DNA of 35,786 bases from Gammaproteobacteria bacterium (GCA_012961165.1 DTZW01000050.1:6807-42592), one strand, 5' to 3'; counted from the stretch's first letter, positions 15,724 to 24,028 are shown. Made by a program: numbers and translations. The notes: generated by a model not told the origin, from the sequence alone.

Positions 15724-15746
15724 TCTCATTGTTTGGGGTGATTTCG

Positions 15747-16502
15747 ATGAAGGAACTTGAGGGTAAAGTTGCACTGGTAACCGGTGCTGGTCAAGGGGTA
15801 GGTGAGGGCATCGCTTTTGCGCTGGCGGCTGAAGGTGTAAACGTTGTGGTCACTGGCCGCACCGAAGAAAAGCTGGTCAAAACTGTAACCGCCATCGCTG
15901 ACCGGGGTGGTAGAGCGCTTGCGGTTGTATGCAATGTAAAGAGCAGTACCGATCTGGCGCGCACGGTTAACGAAACAGTTTCTCACTTCGGGCGACTCAA
16001 TATTCTCGTTAACAATGCCCAGGAAGTGCCAAATGGATTGTTGAATGAAGTTTCAGACGAAGTCTTTACGGCGGGGTTTGAATCAGGGCCGCTGGCGACG
16101 TTGAGGCTGATGAAACTTGCTTATCCTCATCTCAAGGGTGATGGCTGTATCGTCAATCTTGCCAGTACGGTAGCAAAACGCTGGGACATGTCTGGCTATG
16201 GCGCTTATGCGGCGGTAAAGGAAGCGATTCGATCTCTCACCAGGGCTGCGGCCTGTGAATGGGGCGGGGATGGAATCCGAACGAATGTCATTCTTCCTCA
16301 TGCAAAATCGCCGGGTCTCGTCTGGTGGATGGCAAACAACCCGGAAGAAGCTGAAGCCTTTCAGGCGTCTATTCCTCAGGGACGGGTCGGTGAGTGCGAG
16401 GAAGATATTGGTCGATTCGTGGTTCAACTCTGCAGCGAAGGTTCAAGGTATGTAAACGGGCAGACAATTGCTGTTGATGGCGGTCAGGCCCAACTCGGCT
16501 AG
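15747..16502 (+). CDS. SDR oxidoreductase with altered NNAG motif (NNAQ)
   Basis: A 251-residue SDR with TGAGQGVGEGIAFALAAEG at about residues 12-30 and a catalytic Ser in NLASTVA. Tyr and Lys appear as YAAVKEA, so the active-site triad is present. The structural NNAG motif is NNAQ (LVNNAQEVPNG), and the C-terminus IAVDGGQAQLG is typical. TTG 15729 opens the frame earlier, but ATG 15747 is preferred, with GGGGTG at 15735-15740 before it. The substrate is unknown; its place at the end of the HIP block suggests a hydroxyl or keto group of a steroid fragment. A tiny SDR relic starts 10 nt after its stop. Confidence 0.82.
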   Translation: MKELEGKVALVTGAGQGVGEGIAFALAAEGVNVVVTGRTEEKLVKTVTAIADRGGRALAVVCNVKSSTDLARTVNETVSHFGRLNILVNNAQEVPNGLLNEVSDEVFTAGFESGPLATLRLMKLAYPHLKGDGCIVNLASTVAKRWDMSGYGAYAAVKEAIRSLTRAAACEWGGDGIRTNVILPHAKSPGLVWWMANNPEEAEAFQASIPQGRVGECEEDIGRFVVQLCSEGSRYVNGQTIAVDGGQAQLG

Positions 16503-16512
16503 GCGATTTAAT

Positions 16513-16680
16513 ATGAGTTTGTTTGATCTCTCACATCGCATGGCAATGGTCACAGCGGTTGGCCAGGGCATGGGGCTGTCAAATCATGCTATCTCGAAAG
16601 CCGCTGTTATCAGCGCTTGCTGTGATCTCGCGGCTGAACCAGGGGCGATCTCATTAAACGGAGGTTCATGTATACCATGA
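16513..16680 (+). pseudogene. Miniature SDR relic, 55 codons, two internal deletions
   Basis: A single uninterrupted frame reads like three separated pieces of one SDR. MSLFDLSHRMAMVTAVGQGM is the N-terminal Rossmann strand and degraded glycine motif. It passes directly to NHAISKAAVIS, the active-site Tyr-x3-Lys helix with the Tyr replaced by His, and then to GAISLNGGSCIP, the usual C-terminal GG loop. About 190 residues expected between and around these pieces are missing. It cannot bind NAD(P) or catalyse. Its stop overlaps the start of the transporter gene, so the relic's translation may still help load ribosomes there. Confidence 0.72.
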
Positions 16681-17960
16681 CCAATACCTATTCAGTGAGA
16701 TACCGATACTTCGTATTGTCCGTACTGCTCATCGCATACGTTTTCAGTTTTATCGACAGGCAGTTGATGACGATCCTGCTGGAGCCAATTAAAGCTGAAT
16801 TTGGTGCTTCTGATACTGCAATGGGCTTTCTTTCCGGATTCGCCTTCGCTTTATTCTATGCAGTGCTTGGAATACCGGTAGCCCGTCTGGCTGATCGCTG
16901 GTCCAGGCGTAATGTATTGGCGATGTCGATGGTGGTGTGGAGTGGTATGACAGCGCTCTGCGGTATGGCGGGAACCTTTTGGCAGCTTGCCGTTGCGCGT
17001 GTTGGCGTTGGCGTGGGTGAAGCTGGTGGCACACCGCCTTCGCACTCGTTGATTGCGTCCTATTTTCCGCCTGAAGAAAGATCAACTGCGATGGGAATCT
17101 ATGGCAGCGGTTCACAGATCGGCGTACTGGTGGGTATGTTGGGCGGCGCGGTTATCGCTGATCAGATGGGCTGGCGTAGCGTTTTCTTTATTTTTGGTTT
17201 ACCGGGTGTGCTTGTTGGCTTGCTCGTGTTCATGGTCGTTAAGGAACCGCTAAAAAGCGCAGTGCCTGATCCAGGGTCGATGCTGGAAGATTTGACCCGG
17301 CTTTGGCGAATACCTGCTTTTGCCCTTATTTCATTTGCTACTGGTTTTACGGCACTCGCAGGTTACGGTATGGGGACATGGTTCCCGAGTTTCCTTATAC
17401 GTGTTCATGGGCTTACGCTGATCGAGGCTGGATTGGTCCTGGGCGTGGTGGGTACATTTGGCGCACTCATCGGCGCAATTTCCGGCGGGATTTTGTGCGA
17501 CCGACTTGCATCCAGGGATGCACGATGGCAGTTAAGACTGCCATCGGTTGGCGCGGGTCTCTCGGTTATATTTCTGGGCTTGTTTGTGCTGTGGCCGGAG
17601 AGCCAGCAATGGCGGCTTGGTGAGTATCGTGTTCCTCATGCCGTGGTCTTTTTGTTCTTTGGCGGCGTTGTCTCTTCTTTCTGGATCGGACCAACTTATG
17701 CTGCGATTCAAACGCTGACGCCGGATCATCTCAGATCGCAGGCATCTGCCTTGCTGCTGCTTCTGTTGAATCTCATTGGTTTGGGACTCGGCCCGGTTGT
17801 TGTAGGAGCTCTGAGCGATCTGCTTGCGCCAGAATTTGGCGCAGAATCTATACGTTACGCCATGTTGATCAGTCTTGTTACCGTCGTTATCGGTTCTATT
17901 CTCTATTGGATGGGTGGCGATAAGTATCGCGTAGCGATCACCCAGGAGGCCAGCCCATGA
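16668..17960 (+). CDS. MFS transporter, spinster-like family
   Basis: A 430-residue, twelve-helix major facilitator transporter. The first helix and loop contain FIDRQLMTILLEPIKAEF, the family-type loop is LADRWSRRN, and GVGVGEAGGTPPSHSLIASYF in helix 4 is characteristic of spinster-like MFS proteins. These are common in proteobacterial aromatic and steroid gene clusters and are thought to move hydrophobic organic acids. Two starts are possible: ATG 16668, only 3 nt after CGGAGG (16659-16664), and ATG 16677, 12 nt after it. It overlaps the SDR relic upstream and the luciferase-like gene downstream (ATGA 17957-17960). Import or export of a steroid acid is the likely role. Confidence 0.88.
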   Translation: MYTMTNTYSVRYRYFVLSVLLIAYVFSFIDRQLMTILLEPIKAEFGASDTAMGFLSGFAFALFYAVLGIPVARLADRWSRRNVLAMSMVVWSGMTALCGMAGTFWQLAVARVGVGVGEAGGTPPSHSLIASYFPPEERSTAMGIYGSGSQIGVLVGMLGGAVIADQMGWRSVFFIFGLPGVLVGLLVFMVVKEPLKSAVPDPGSMLEDLTRLWRIPAFALISFATGFTALAGYGMGTWFPSFLIRVHGLTLIEAGLVLGVVGTFGALIGAISGGILCDRLASRDARWQLRLPSVGAGLSVIFLGLFVLWPESQQWRLGEYRVPHAVVFLFFGGVVSSFWIGPTYAAIQTLTPDHLRSQASALLLLLLNLIGLGLGPVVVGALSDLLAPEFGAESIRYAMLISLVTVVIGSILYWMGGDKYRVAITQEASP

Positions 17961-18850
17961 AATTTGGGGCAATCTATCCACACCAGGAAATAGGCACTGA
18001 TCCAGTTGTAATTCGCGACTGGGCTCAGGCGGCTGAATCTCTAGGCTATTCACATATCGTGGCCTACGACCACGTTCTGGGTGCTGTTAAACGTGATCGT
18101 CAGCCGAAGCTGTATGGAATCTATAATGAGGCAGATGCTTTTCATGAACCGATGGTCCTGTTCAGTTATCTTGCTGCGCTTACCGAAAAGATTGAGTTTG
18201 CGACCGGTATCCTCGTGCTGCCCCAGCGTCAGACGGCATTGGTTGCCAAACAGGTCGCCCAGATCGATTTGCTGTCTGGGGGTCGAATGCGCCTCGGCGT
18301 TGGCTCTGGCTGGAATTTTGTCGAATATGAAGCGCTCAACGAAGACTTTTCATCGAGAGGGAAACGGCTGTCTGAGCAGATAGAGCTGATACGGGAACTT
18401 TGGGGAAATCCAGTCGTGGATTTTGATGGAAAGCATCATCGCGTGGATGGCGCGGGTCTTAATCCTTTGCCACAACGCCAGATTCCAGTGTGGTTTGGTG
18501 GCTTTACCGATGCTGCGTTCAAGCGAGCGGCAAGGATTGGTGATGGCATCATGCTCGGCGGGGACCAGGAGTCGAATCTTAAGGCTGCGCAAAGATGCCG
18601 TGAATTGGTCGAGTTGGCAGGGCGAGAGGTCACCGGGTTTGGTGTTGAAGCCTTGGTAAACTTCCAGGATGGTGCTGACAACTGGCGTCTTCAGGCTGAA
18701 CAATGGAGTAGTTTGAATGCCGACTACGATTCGATGCGTGCTGCCGGAATGAAGGGAGTTGGCCCAGGATTGAACTCACCAGCGGAACACATAAAGTCTC
18801 TGGAGACGTATTGGGAAACAGTTGGTGATCTGCAAGCGGTTCGCAAGTGA
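17957..18850 (+). CDS. Luciferase-like (LLM) flavin/F420-dependent oxidoreductase
   Basis: A 297-residue TIM-barrel protein of the luciferase-like monooxygenase superfamily, closest in style to the TIGR03619 group. Visible hallmarks are ESLGYSHIVAYDHVL (residues about 28-42), ATGILVLPQRQTALVAKQ, LSGGRMRLGVGSGWN and the IPVWFGGFTDAAF segment. Members use FMN or coenzyme F420, and the sequence alone does not decide which. It overlaps the transporter by 4 bp and the esterase-like gene by 4 bp, so it belongs to the long operon. A redox role on a steroid side chain or ring is possible. A second, distinct LLM gene lies at 25535-26461. Confidence 0.85.
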   Translation: MKFGAIYPHQEIGTDPVVIRDWAQAAESLGYSHIVAYDHVLGAVKRDRQPKLYGIYNEADAFHEPMVLFSYLAALTEKIEFATGILVLPQRQTALVAKQVAQIDLLSGGRMRLGVGSGWNFVEYEALNEDFSSRGKRLSEQIELIRELWGNPVVDFDGKHHRVDGAGLNPLPQRQIPVWFGGFTDAAFKRAARIGDGIMLGGDQESNLKAAQRCRELVELAGREVTGFGVEALVNFQDGADNWRLQAEQWSSLNADYDSMRAAGMKGVGPGLNSPAEHIKSLETYWETVGDLQAVRK

Positions 18851-19944
18851 AGCTAATAGTTAAAACATTGATCGGCCTGGTGGTTGCAGGAATATTAGCC
18901 TTAGGGGCCTTGACGTTGCCGGTGGTTCAGACCTGGCTGGTGGTGCTGAATCTGCCGTCATTCCCCGACTGGCCAGATCCGGTGCGGGTGCTCGGTGCCG
19001 AGGACGAGGGCAAAATTTACTTCGCCAGCCATAGCCCGTTCGATCTTCAGATTATCTTGTCTGGATCCCGCGGTGTGGAAACCACTGGGCTTGGCCACCT
19101 GACATTTCCGGCGCAGAACTCAGAAGCACCACTGCCTGCCATGGTGATCCTGCCGGGAAGTGGTGGCATTAAACCGGGAAGAGAGCATGAGTATGCGGCG
19201 TTTCTTAATAAAGAAGGGTTTGCTGCTTTTGTCGTCGAGTATTACGCGCCTCGAGGCCTGAATGATGAAACCAATTATCTCATCAGGACGGGTTCAGTTA
19301 CCGAGTATGATCTCATCGCGGATGCGTATTCAGCGCTGAAGCTACTCTCGACGAGTCCCAGAATCGATGCAAACAGGATCGGTGTTGTCGGTTTTTCCTA
19401 CGGTGGTATGGCGACTCGGCTGGCAATGGATGATCGAATTCGTCTGGCTCTGGCGCCTGATCATCGTGGCTTCGCGTCTCATATTGATATATATGGGCCG
19501 TGTTTTCAAAAGCTGGGTACCAAAAAGACTAATGGCGCGCCACTGCTGACCTTACGAGGGAGCGAAGATGCCTCCAACGACCTTGAAGCTTGCGCCGAGC
19601 GGGAAAATGAGCTGAAAAGTCTGGGCGTTGATGTCGAAGCCATTGTCTATGATGGTGCTGGACATGCCTGGGAGAACACGCAACCGCAGTTTTTCAGCGA
19701 ACAATCACCCTACATTGAGGGTTGCGAGTGGAACTACGATGAGAAAGGTGTGCCGCTGGTTGATGGCGAACGCCTTGTCGATTATGAACAAGATGCCACA
19801 CGACCGGAGAGGATCGCCGCGCGCCTGCGGCTTGGTGCGCGTCTCAGTGATTGCGTAAAGTATGGATATTTGATCGGTAGGGATGAGAAAACGAGGGGGC
19901 AGGCTTATGCGGACGCAGCCAGGTTTCTTCATGCGAAACTGTAG
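18847..19944 (+). CDS. Membrane-anchored dienelactone-hydrolase-like alpha/beta hydrolase
   Basis: A 365-residue protein. Residues 5-35 form a hydrophobic signal anchor, followed by an alpha/beta hydrolase domain with PGSGGIKPG near the oxyanion hole, the nucleophile Ser184 in GFSYGG, and a late His in DGAGHAWEN. The N-terminal segment suggests export or inner-membrane tethering, unlike cytosolic HsaD. It could hydrolyse an ester or lactone of an incoming steroid derivative in the periplasm. The start is a GTG (18847) overlapping the stop of the LLM gene. It is the last gene of the long rightward operon; only relic sequence follows. Confidence 0.8.
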   Translation: MKLIVKTLIGLVVAGILALGALTLPVVQTWLVVLNLPSFPDWPDPVRVLGAEDEGKIYFASHSPFDLQIILSGSRGVETTGLGHLTFPAQNSEAPLPAMVILPGSGGIKPGREHEYAAFLNKEGFAAFVVEYYAPRGLNDETNYLIRTGSVTEYDLIADAYSALKLLSTSPRIDANRIGVVGFSYGGMATRLAMDDRIRLALAPDHRGFASHIDIYGPCFQKLGTKKTNGAPLLTLRGSEDASNDLEACAERENELKSLGVDVEAIVYDGAGHAWENTQPQFFSEQSPYIEGCEWNYDEKGVPLVDGERLVDYEQDATRPERIAARLRLGARLSDCVKYGYLIGRDEKTRGQAYADAARFLHAKL

Positions 19945-19946
19945 CC

Positions 19947-20134
19947 TCAGCGTCTATACCGGCATTGTATTAAAGGATCCGGTTGTGCTCCACGGCTCAT
20001 CGGATAATTATATTTGAAGCCAACGGTCCAGGTATCCTCAGGCGTTGTTGCCAGCTTATTCCCTGAGGCATCACTAATGAGAAGAAGATGGTGTCCTAAT
20101 TAGCATCGATATAGGCATAGCTGCCCTGCATTGA
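19947..20134 (-). pseudogene. Relic of a TonB-dependent receptor C-terminal barrel
   Basis: On the minus strand a short frame reads ISDASGNKLATTPEDTWTVG then FKYNYPMSRG and ends at TGA (19947-19949). Just upstream, in a shifted frame, QGSYAYIDAN is followed directly by a stop. These are characteristic beta-strand pieces of TonB-dependent outer-membrane receptors, where a strand such as GSYAYIDA is followed by GN-L-x-TPE-W. The stop plus frameshift show decay, and only about 60 of the usual 700 or more residues remain. Such receptors often accompany steroid and bile-acid clusters, so this may be the remains of a former uptake gene. Confidence 0.65.
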
Positions 20135-20142
20135 CTGTTTGC

Positions 20143-20154
20143 TATGCTTGCATA
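20143..20154. promoter_or_regulatory. Perfect inverted repeat TATGC-TT-GCATA upstream of double-HxlR gene
   Basis: TATGC and GCATA form a perfect 5-bp dyad around TT. TTGACT (20131-20136) lies just upstream and AT-rich TATATTATAAAT (20161-20172) just downstream. The setting, between a receptor relic and a regulator gene about 190 bp away, suits a promoter-operator, but no function is proven. The dyad is short enough to arise by chance. Confidence 0.35.
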
Positions 20155-20194
20155 ACAAGACTATATTATAAATGCGAGTGATTAACAGACAGAG

Positions 20195-20320
20195 ATGGTC
20201 ATGGTGTCATTACCTAAGTTGTCATCGAAGTTGTATAGCAGAAACGATCAGTTGATAGATTCTCTGATTAAAAAACTAGCGCTCGCAAGACAAAAACCAG
20301 TTCTGAAAGTCTTTCATTAA
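20195..20320 (+). CDS. Possible small protein, 41 residues, unrecognised
   Basis: The only notable open frame in the 399-bp gap between the esterase-like gene and the HxlR regulator. It starts at ATG 20195 (a second ATG at 20201) and encodes a basic, Lys/Leu-rich peptide (SLIKKLALARQKPVLK near the C-terminus). AGACAGAG before the ATG is a weak ribosome-binding site. It resembles nothing I recognise and may be a relic end of a larger gene or chance. Confidence 0.25.
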   Translation: MVMVSLPKLSSKLYSRNDQLIDSLIKKLALARQKPVLKVFH

Positions 20321-20343
20321 CAGACCATCCAATGCCCGCTTAG

Positions 20344-21267
20344 ATGAAAAAACTGATCACTCGCGCAAGTTCAATTAATCGCGCACTCGACCAGGTTGGC
20401 GACAAATGGTGCCTGTTGATCATTCAGGAAGTGTTCTGGGGTATTAACTCATTTAACGAGATGATGGCAGCCACAGGGGTCTCTCGAGGGGTACTTTCTA
20501 ATCGCCTGAAATGGCTGCAATCTGTCGATTGCATTCAGCTGAAGCCGGACCGTGAAGGTGGCAAGCGCATGCGATACCACCTGACGAAAAAGTCGATCGA
20601 TCTGTACGAAAACGCCCTGATGGCCATAGCCTGGGAGCGAAATTTCTTCAATACCCCTCAGCTTGACAAAGTAGCCTTCAATCACGTGAAGTGCGGACGG
20701 CAATTTACTCCGGAACTTCGTTGCCGACACTGCGATGAGCTGGTACTGCCGTTTGATATTGACTACAAACCGGGGCCAGGTGCGACCCGGGACGAAAGAG
20801 AGATGAAAGTTCGTCGTCGTTCGTCCATATCGGTAGAGGCAGTACCCAGCAAGCGAATGCTTTCCAAGAACCTCATTAATATCGTGGGTGATCGTTGGAC
20901 TGCAAACATCCTTGCGCTTTCCTTCCATGGGTTAACTCGATTCGATCAGTTTCACGCCGAGTTACCCGTTGCGACTAACATTCTTTCAAGTCGTCTTAAG
21001 TTTCTGGTAGCGCAGGACATTTTTGAACAAAAAGAGTACCAGCAGAATCCCAGGCGATACGAGTACAAGCTGACCGAGAAGGGTGAGGCATTCTTTCCCT
21101 ACTTTCTAACATTACTGCAATGGGGCGATAAATGGTGTAACGCAGGTAATGGTAAACCCATGCGACTCATTCACAGGAACTGCGGGAAGACGTTGCATGG
21201 CCATGTATGCTGCAGCGAATGCAGCGGCAGGTTGAAAGCCCGGGAAGTTACCTTCAGTGAGAAGTAA
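20344..21267 (+). CDS. Tandem HxlR regulator: two winged-helix domains, each followed by a Cys cluster
   Basis: A 307-residue protein built from two HxlR-type MarR-like winged helices. The first spans residues about 12-105 (ALDQVGDKWCLLIIQEV ... GVSRGVLSNRLKWLQ), the second about 172-265 (NIVGDRWTANILALSF ... LSSRLKFLV). Each is followed by a zinc-ribbon-like cluster: Cys117, Cys127 and Cys130 after the first; Cys280, Cys289/290 and Cys293 after the second. HxlR proteins normally are 100-150-residue dimers, so this looks like a covalent dimer with added metal sites. Neither neighbour is an obvious target. The start ATG 20344 has no clear ribosome-binding site and follows a TAG. Confidence 0.82.
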   Translation: MKKLITRASSINRALDQVGDKWCLLIIQEVFWGINSFNEMMAATGVSRGVLSNRLKWLQSVDCIQLKPDREGGKRMRYHLTKKSIDLYENALMAIAWERNFFNTPQLDKVAFNHVKCGRQFTPELRCRHCDELVLPFDIDYKPGPGATRDEREMKVRRRSSISVEAVPSKRMLSKNLINIVGDRWTANILALSFHGLTRFDQFHAELPVATNILSSRLKFLVAQDIFEQKEYQQNPRRYEYKLTEKGEAFFPYFLTLLQWGDKWCNAGNGKPMRLIHRNCGKTLHGHVCCSECSGRLKAREVTFSEK

Positions 21268-21307
21268 CGGGTTTGCTATCCAGGGATCGTCAATCAGTGC
21301 CGCTGAG

Positions 21308-21363
21308 AATAGGAGTTATAAAGCGTGTTTCTCCAGGAATACAAAAGTATCTTCATAAGGCAT
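21308..21363. repeat. Dispersed 56-bp repeat, copy 1
   Basis: This segment pairs with 24024-24079 in the same orientation: I count 8 differences in 56 positions by eye, seven of them transitions. The best-kept blocks are TTATAAAGCG and TACAAAAGTA. The pair brackets the DUF3604 gene. Read on the minus strand both copies end an open frame (EDTFVFLEKHAL here, GATFVLLEKRAL in copy 2), so they could be tails of a duplicated gene or a mobile-element end. The rest of the 21268-21602 gap shows nothing recognisable. Confidence 0.7.
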
Positions 21364-21602
21364 GCTTAGAATAAATGTTGGGGAAGGCAGTTTTCCGCCA
21401 GAGAATGGTCAATGTCAGATTGGCCGCTTACCTACTAGCCTACAGAAGGCAGGGTTGCTCACTGCAATTTACTCTACCTCTGGAAATTTGCTGAAAGGTC
21501 ACACATGATGCTACGCACACAGCACTGCTTTTTATCTGATAGTCTCGCCAGATAATAAAACAAAACGAATTGATAAGGTTTCTATCAACAGGGAAGGCTA
21601 GT

Positions 21603-23705
21603 ATGAAATTTTTCGCAAAACCATCTATAGCACCTGATACTCGCAGGAGCAGGCTCAGCAGCCTGGCAGCCATCGGCATGATAGCCACGCTAGCTGCTAC
21701 AGGCTGCTCAGAGCAGGCCGCGCAAGCAGTTAAAGAGGAGGTGCAAACTGCAGTGGTCGCTTCGCGTTTTGGCGGTAATCAACTCGAGATGCCCGCCGAC
21801 ATCATTACGGCAAACCCTGCGGCCAACGCGGAACGGCGTGCTTATTTCGGCGATTTACATGTGCATACCGCTTACTCTTTCGATGCATTTGCCTTCGGCA
21901 CCATTGCCACGCCATACGATGCTTATCGCTACGCGACAGGTCAGGCAATCAAGCACCCTGCCGGGTTCGATGTGCAATTACGCCAGCCCCTGGATTTTTA
22001 TGCAGTAACGGACCACGCAATGTTTTTAGGCGCGGTCAAATCGGCGGCTGATACTTCAACCGATTTTTCAAAGCTCGAACATGTGCAAGCCCTACACAAC
22101 TTGAATGCCCCCGAAAACTTAACCACAGATAGCGTCTCCGAAAGAACGGCGGCATTCAGAACATTTTTACCAGGCACTTTGTCAGGTATTGCTGATGGCG
22201 ATATTGATGTTGAAATGCTCAACGATATTGCACGCAACGCCTGGGCAGATACCATCAAAGCTGCTGAGGCGTTTAATAGACCTGGTAAGTTCACTACCTT
22301 TGTTGCCTACGAGTACACTTCTTCGACCAACGACCGGGGTAATTTGCACAGAAATGTGATTTTCCAGGCGGCGGACAAACTCCCGGCTATGCCATTTTCC
22401 CGGTTTCATAGCCAGAACCCTGAAGGTTTGTGGGCCTGGATGGATGATCTGCGTGAACAGGGCATCGAAAGCCTGGCAATCCCACACAATTCAAACGGGT
22501 CCAATGGCCAAATGTTCAAATTAGTGGATTGGGCCGGGAATCCAGTGGATGACAATTATGCCGAGCGACGTATCCGGAATGAGCCGTTAATAGAAATCAC
22601 CCAGATAAAAGGCACTTCCGAAACGCACCCAGCCCTGTCTGAAACCGATGAATGGGCTAACTTCGAAATTATGCCGTACCGAATCGCCACCATACTAGCG
22701 AGTCAACCCAGCGGTTCCTACGCTCGCGAAGCACTACTTAATGGGCTCGCATTTCAAGACAAGGGAATTACCAATCCTTACAAGTTCGGTTTTATTGGCT
22801 CCTCCGACACGCATACCGCTGCAAGCTCTGACGATGAAGAAAAATTCTTCTCCAAGGCGGGATTGTTAGACTCCAATGGTATACAACGGGGCTCCCTGCC
22901 CTTGGCAAATACAGAACCTGCTGGCGAAGTAAACAGCGAAGACGCAAACCTTTTAGGGTTAACCAAAGAGGTTAATGGTAAACGCTATTTATCCGGTGCC
23001 TTTGAAACCTGGGGTGCCTCAGGCATGGCTGCTGTTTGGGCTGAAGAAAATACTCGAGAAGCGATCTACTCAGCTTTTCGACGCAAGGAAACTTTTGCCA
23101 CCTCCGGACCCAGAATGCGCCTCAGGTTCTTTGCCGGTTATGGTTTTAACAACGAAATGTTGAAGGATAAAAATGTGATTTCCCAGGCTTACAAGAACGG
23201 GGTCTCTATGGGTTCAGATCTGCTGGCAAAAACAGATCAGGTTCCTAGCTTTATTATCTGGGGAACCCACGACCCTGTTTCGGCTAACCTACAGAGAATT
23301 CAGGTTATAAAAGGTTGGACAGTCAACGGCGAGCATCATGAGAAGGTCTATGACGTCGCCTGCTCTGATGGTCTGGCAATTGACCCTGTAACTCACCGTT
23401 GCGGCGAAAATGGCGCCAGTGTGAATCTGGAAAATTGCTCAATCACCCCAGGAATTGGGGCGGCCGAGCTTAAAACAACCTGGGTTGACCCTGAGTTTGA
23501 TCCGACACTGCGCGCCTTTTATTATGCTCGCGCACTGGAAAACCCAACCTGTCGCTGGTCTACCTGGGATGCTGTTAAAGCGGGGGTAGCACCCCGGTCT
23601 GATCTTCAGGCGACGCTGCAGGAACGCGCATGGTCATCGCCGATTTGGTTCGTACCCATAAATAGCGGGGTCGGAGGAGCGAACCGGGGTAAAGTGCCGG
23701 AGTAA
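21603..23705 (+). CDS. DUF3604 family lipoprotein (PHP-like metal-dependent domain)
   Basis: A 700-residue predicted lipoprotein. The signal peptide ends at TGC with the lipidated Cys at residue 35 (IATLAATGCSEQ). The DUF3604 domain follows with YFGDLHVHTAYSFDAF, AVTDHAMF and GSSDTHTAA, the His/Asp-rich stretches expected at a PHP-type metal centre. Family members are uncharacterised, frequent in marine Gammaproteobacteria, and likely act as periplasmic metallohydrolases. ATG 21603 is chosen over 21570 because GGGAAGG sits just upstream and the signal peptide begins here. It stands alone between two direct repeats, with no operon partner, so its link to steroid catabolism is unsupported. Confidence 0.87.
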   Translation: MKFFAKPSIAPDTRRSRLSSLAAIGMIATLAATGCSEQAAQAVKEEVQTAVVASRFGGNQLEMPADIITANPAANAERRAYFGDLHVHTAYSFDAFAFGTIATPYDAYRYATGQAIKHPAGFDVQLRQPLDFYAVTDHAMFLGAVKSAADTSTDFSKLEHVQALHNLNAPENLTTDSVSERTAAFRTFLPGTLSGIADGDIDVEMLNDIARNAWADTIKAAEAFNRPGKFTTFVAYEYTSSTNDRGNLHRNVIFQAADKLPAMPFSRFHSQNPEGLWAWMDDLREQGIESLAIPHNSNGSNGQMFKLVDWAGNPVDDNYAERRIRNEPLIEITQIKGTSETHPALSETDEWANFEIMPYRIATILASQPSGSYAREALLNGLAFQDKGITNPYKFGFIGSSDTHTAASSDDEEKFFSKAGLLDSNGIQRGSLPLANTEPAGEVNSEDANLLGLTKEVNGKRYLSGAFETWGASGMAAVWAEENTREAIYSAFRRKETFATSGPRMRLRFFAGYGFNNEMLKDKNVISQAYKNGVSMGSDLLAKTDQVPSFIIWGTHDPVSANLQRIQVIKGWTVNGEHHEKVYDVACSDGLAIDPVTHRCGENGASVNLENCSITPGIGAAELKTTWVDPEFDPTLRAFYYARALENPTCRWSTWDAVKAGVAPRSDLQATLQERAWSSPIWFVPINSGVGGANRGKVPE

Positions 23706-23878
23706 GGCCTGAAGGAGTATTTGTTATTCAGCCCGGTCACCCGTTATAGAATGGGAAATTGGCCAAATCGCCAAAATCTTGATCGTCAACAGGTGTCTAG
23801 ATCAGCAGAAGGGGACGGCAGGCAATCCGAAGGGTTGAGAATACTTTTCTGAAAATAGAAAAAGAGTGGTTATTTTTC

Positions 23879-24028
23879 CTAACCACGGGCATCGATTTTA
23901 TTGCTCGCCTCTATCTGGATGAGGGCGACGCTATTATTTTCGAGCACCCTACTTATCCGGGCGCTCTCAATTCCTTCAATATCAGCAAGCCCCACTATGT
24001 TTCCGTGGCTATGGATGACCGACAATAG
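23879..24028 (+). pseudogene. Aminotransferase class I fragment (MocR-like type)
   Basis: Fifty codons read FIARLYLDEGDAIIFEHPTY then PGALNSF, a diagnostic segment of fold-type I aminotransferases (LLDPGDAVLVEEPTYPGAL in typical members). The frame ends at TAG 24026-24028, just inside repeat copy 2 (from 24024). Only about one-eighth of a normal protein remains, and the PLP-binding Lys region is absent. The sequence from 23706 to 23878 upstream shows no recognisable coding content. The junction with the repeat suggests that the gene was cut at this point. Confidence 0.72.
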
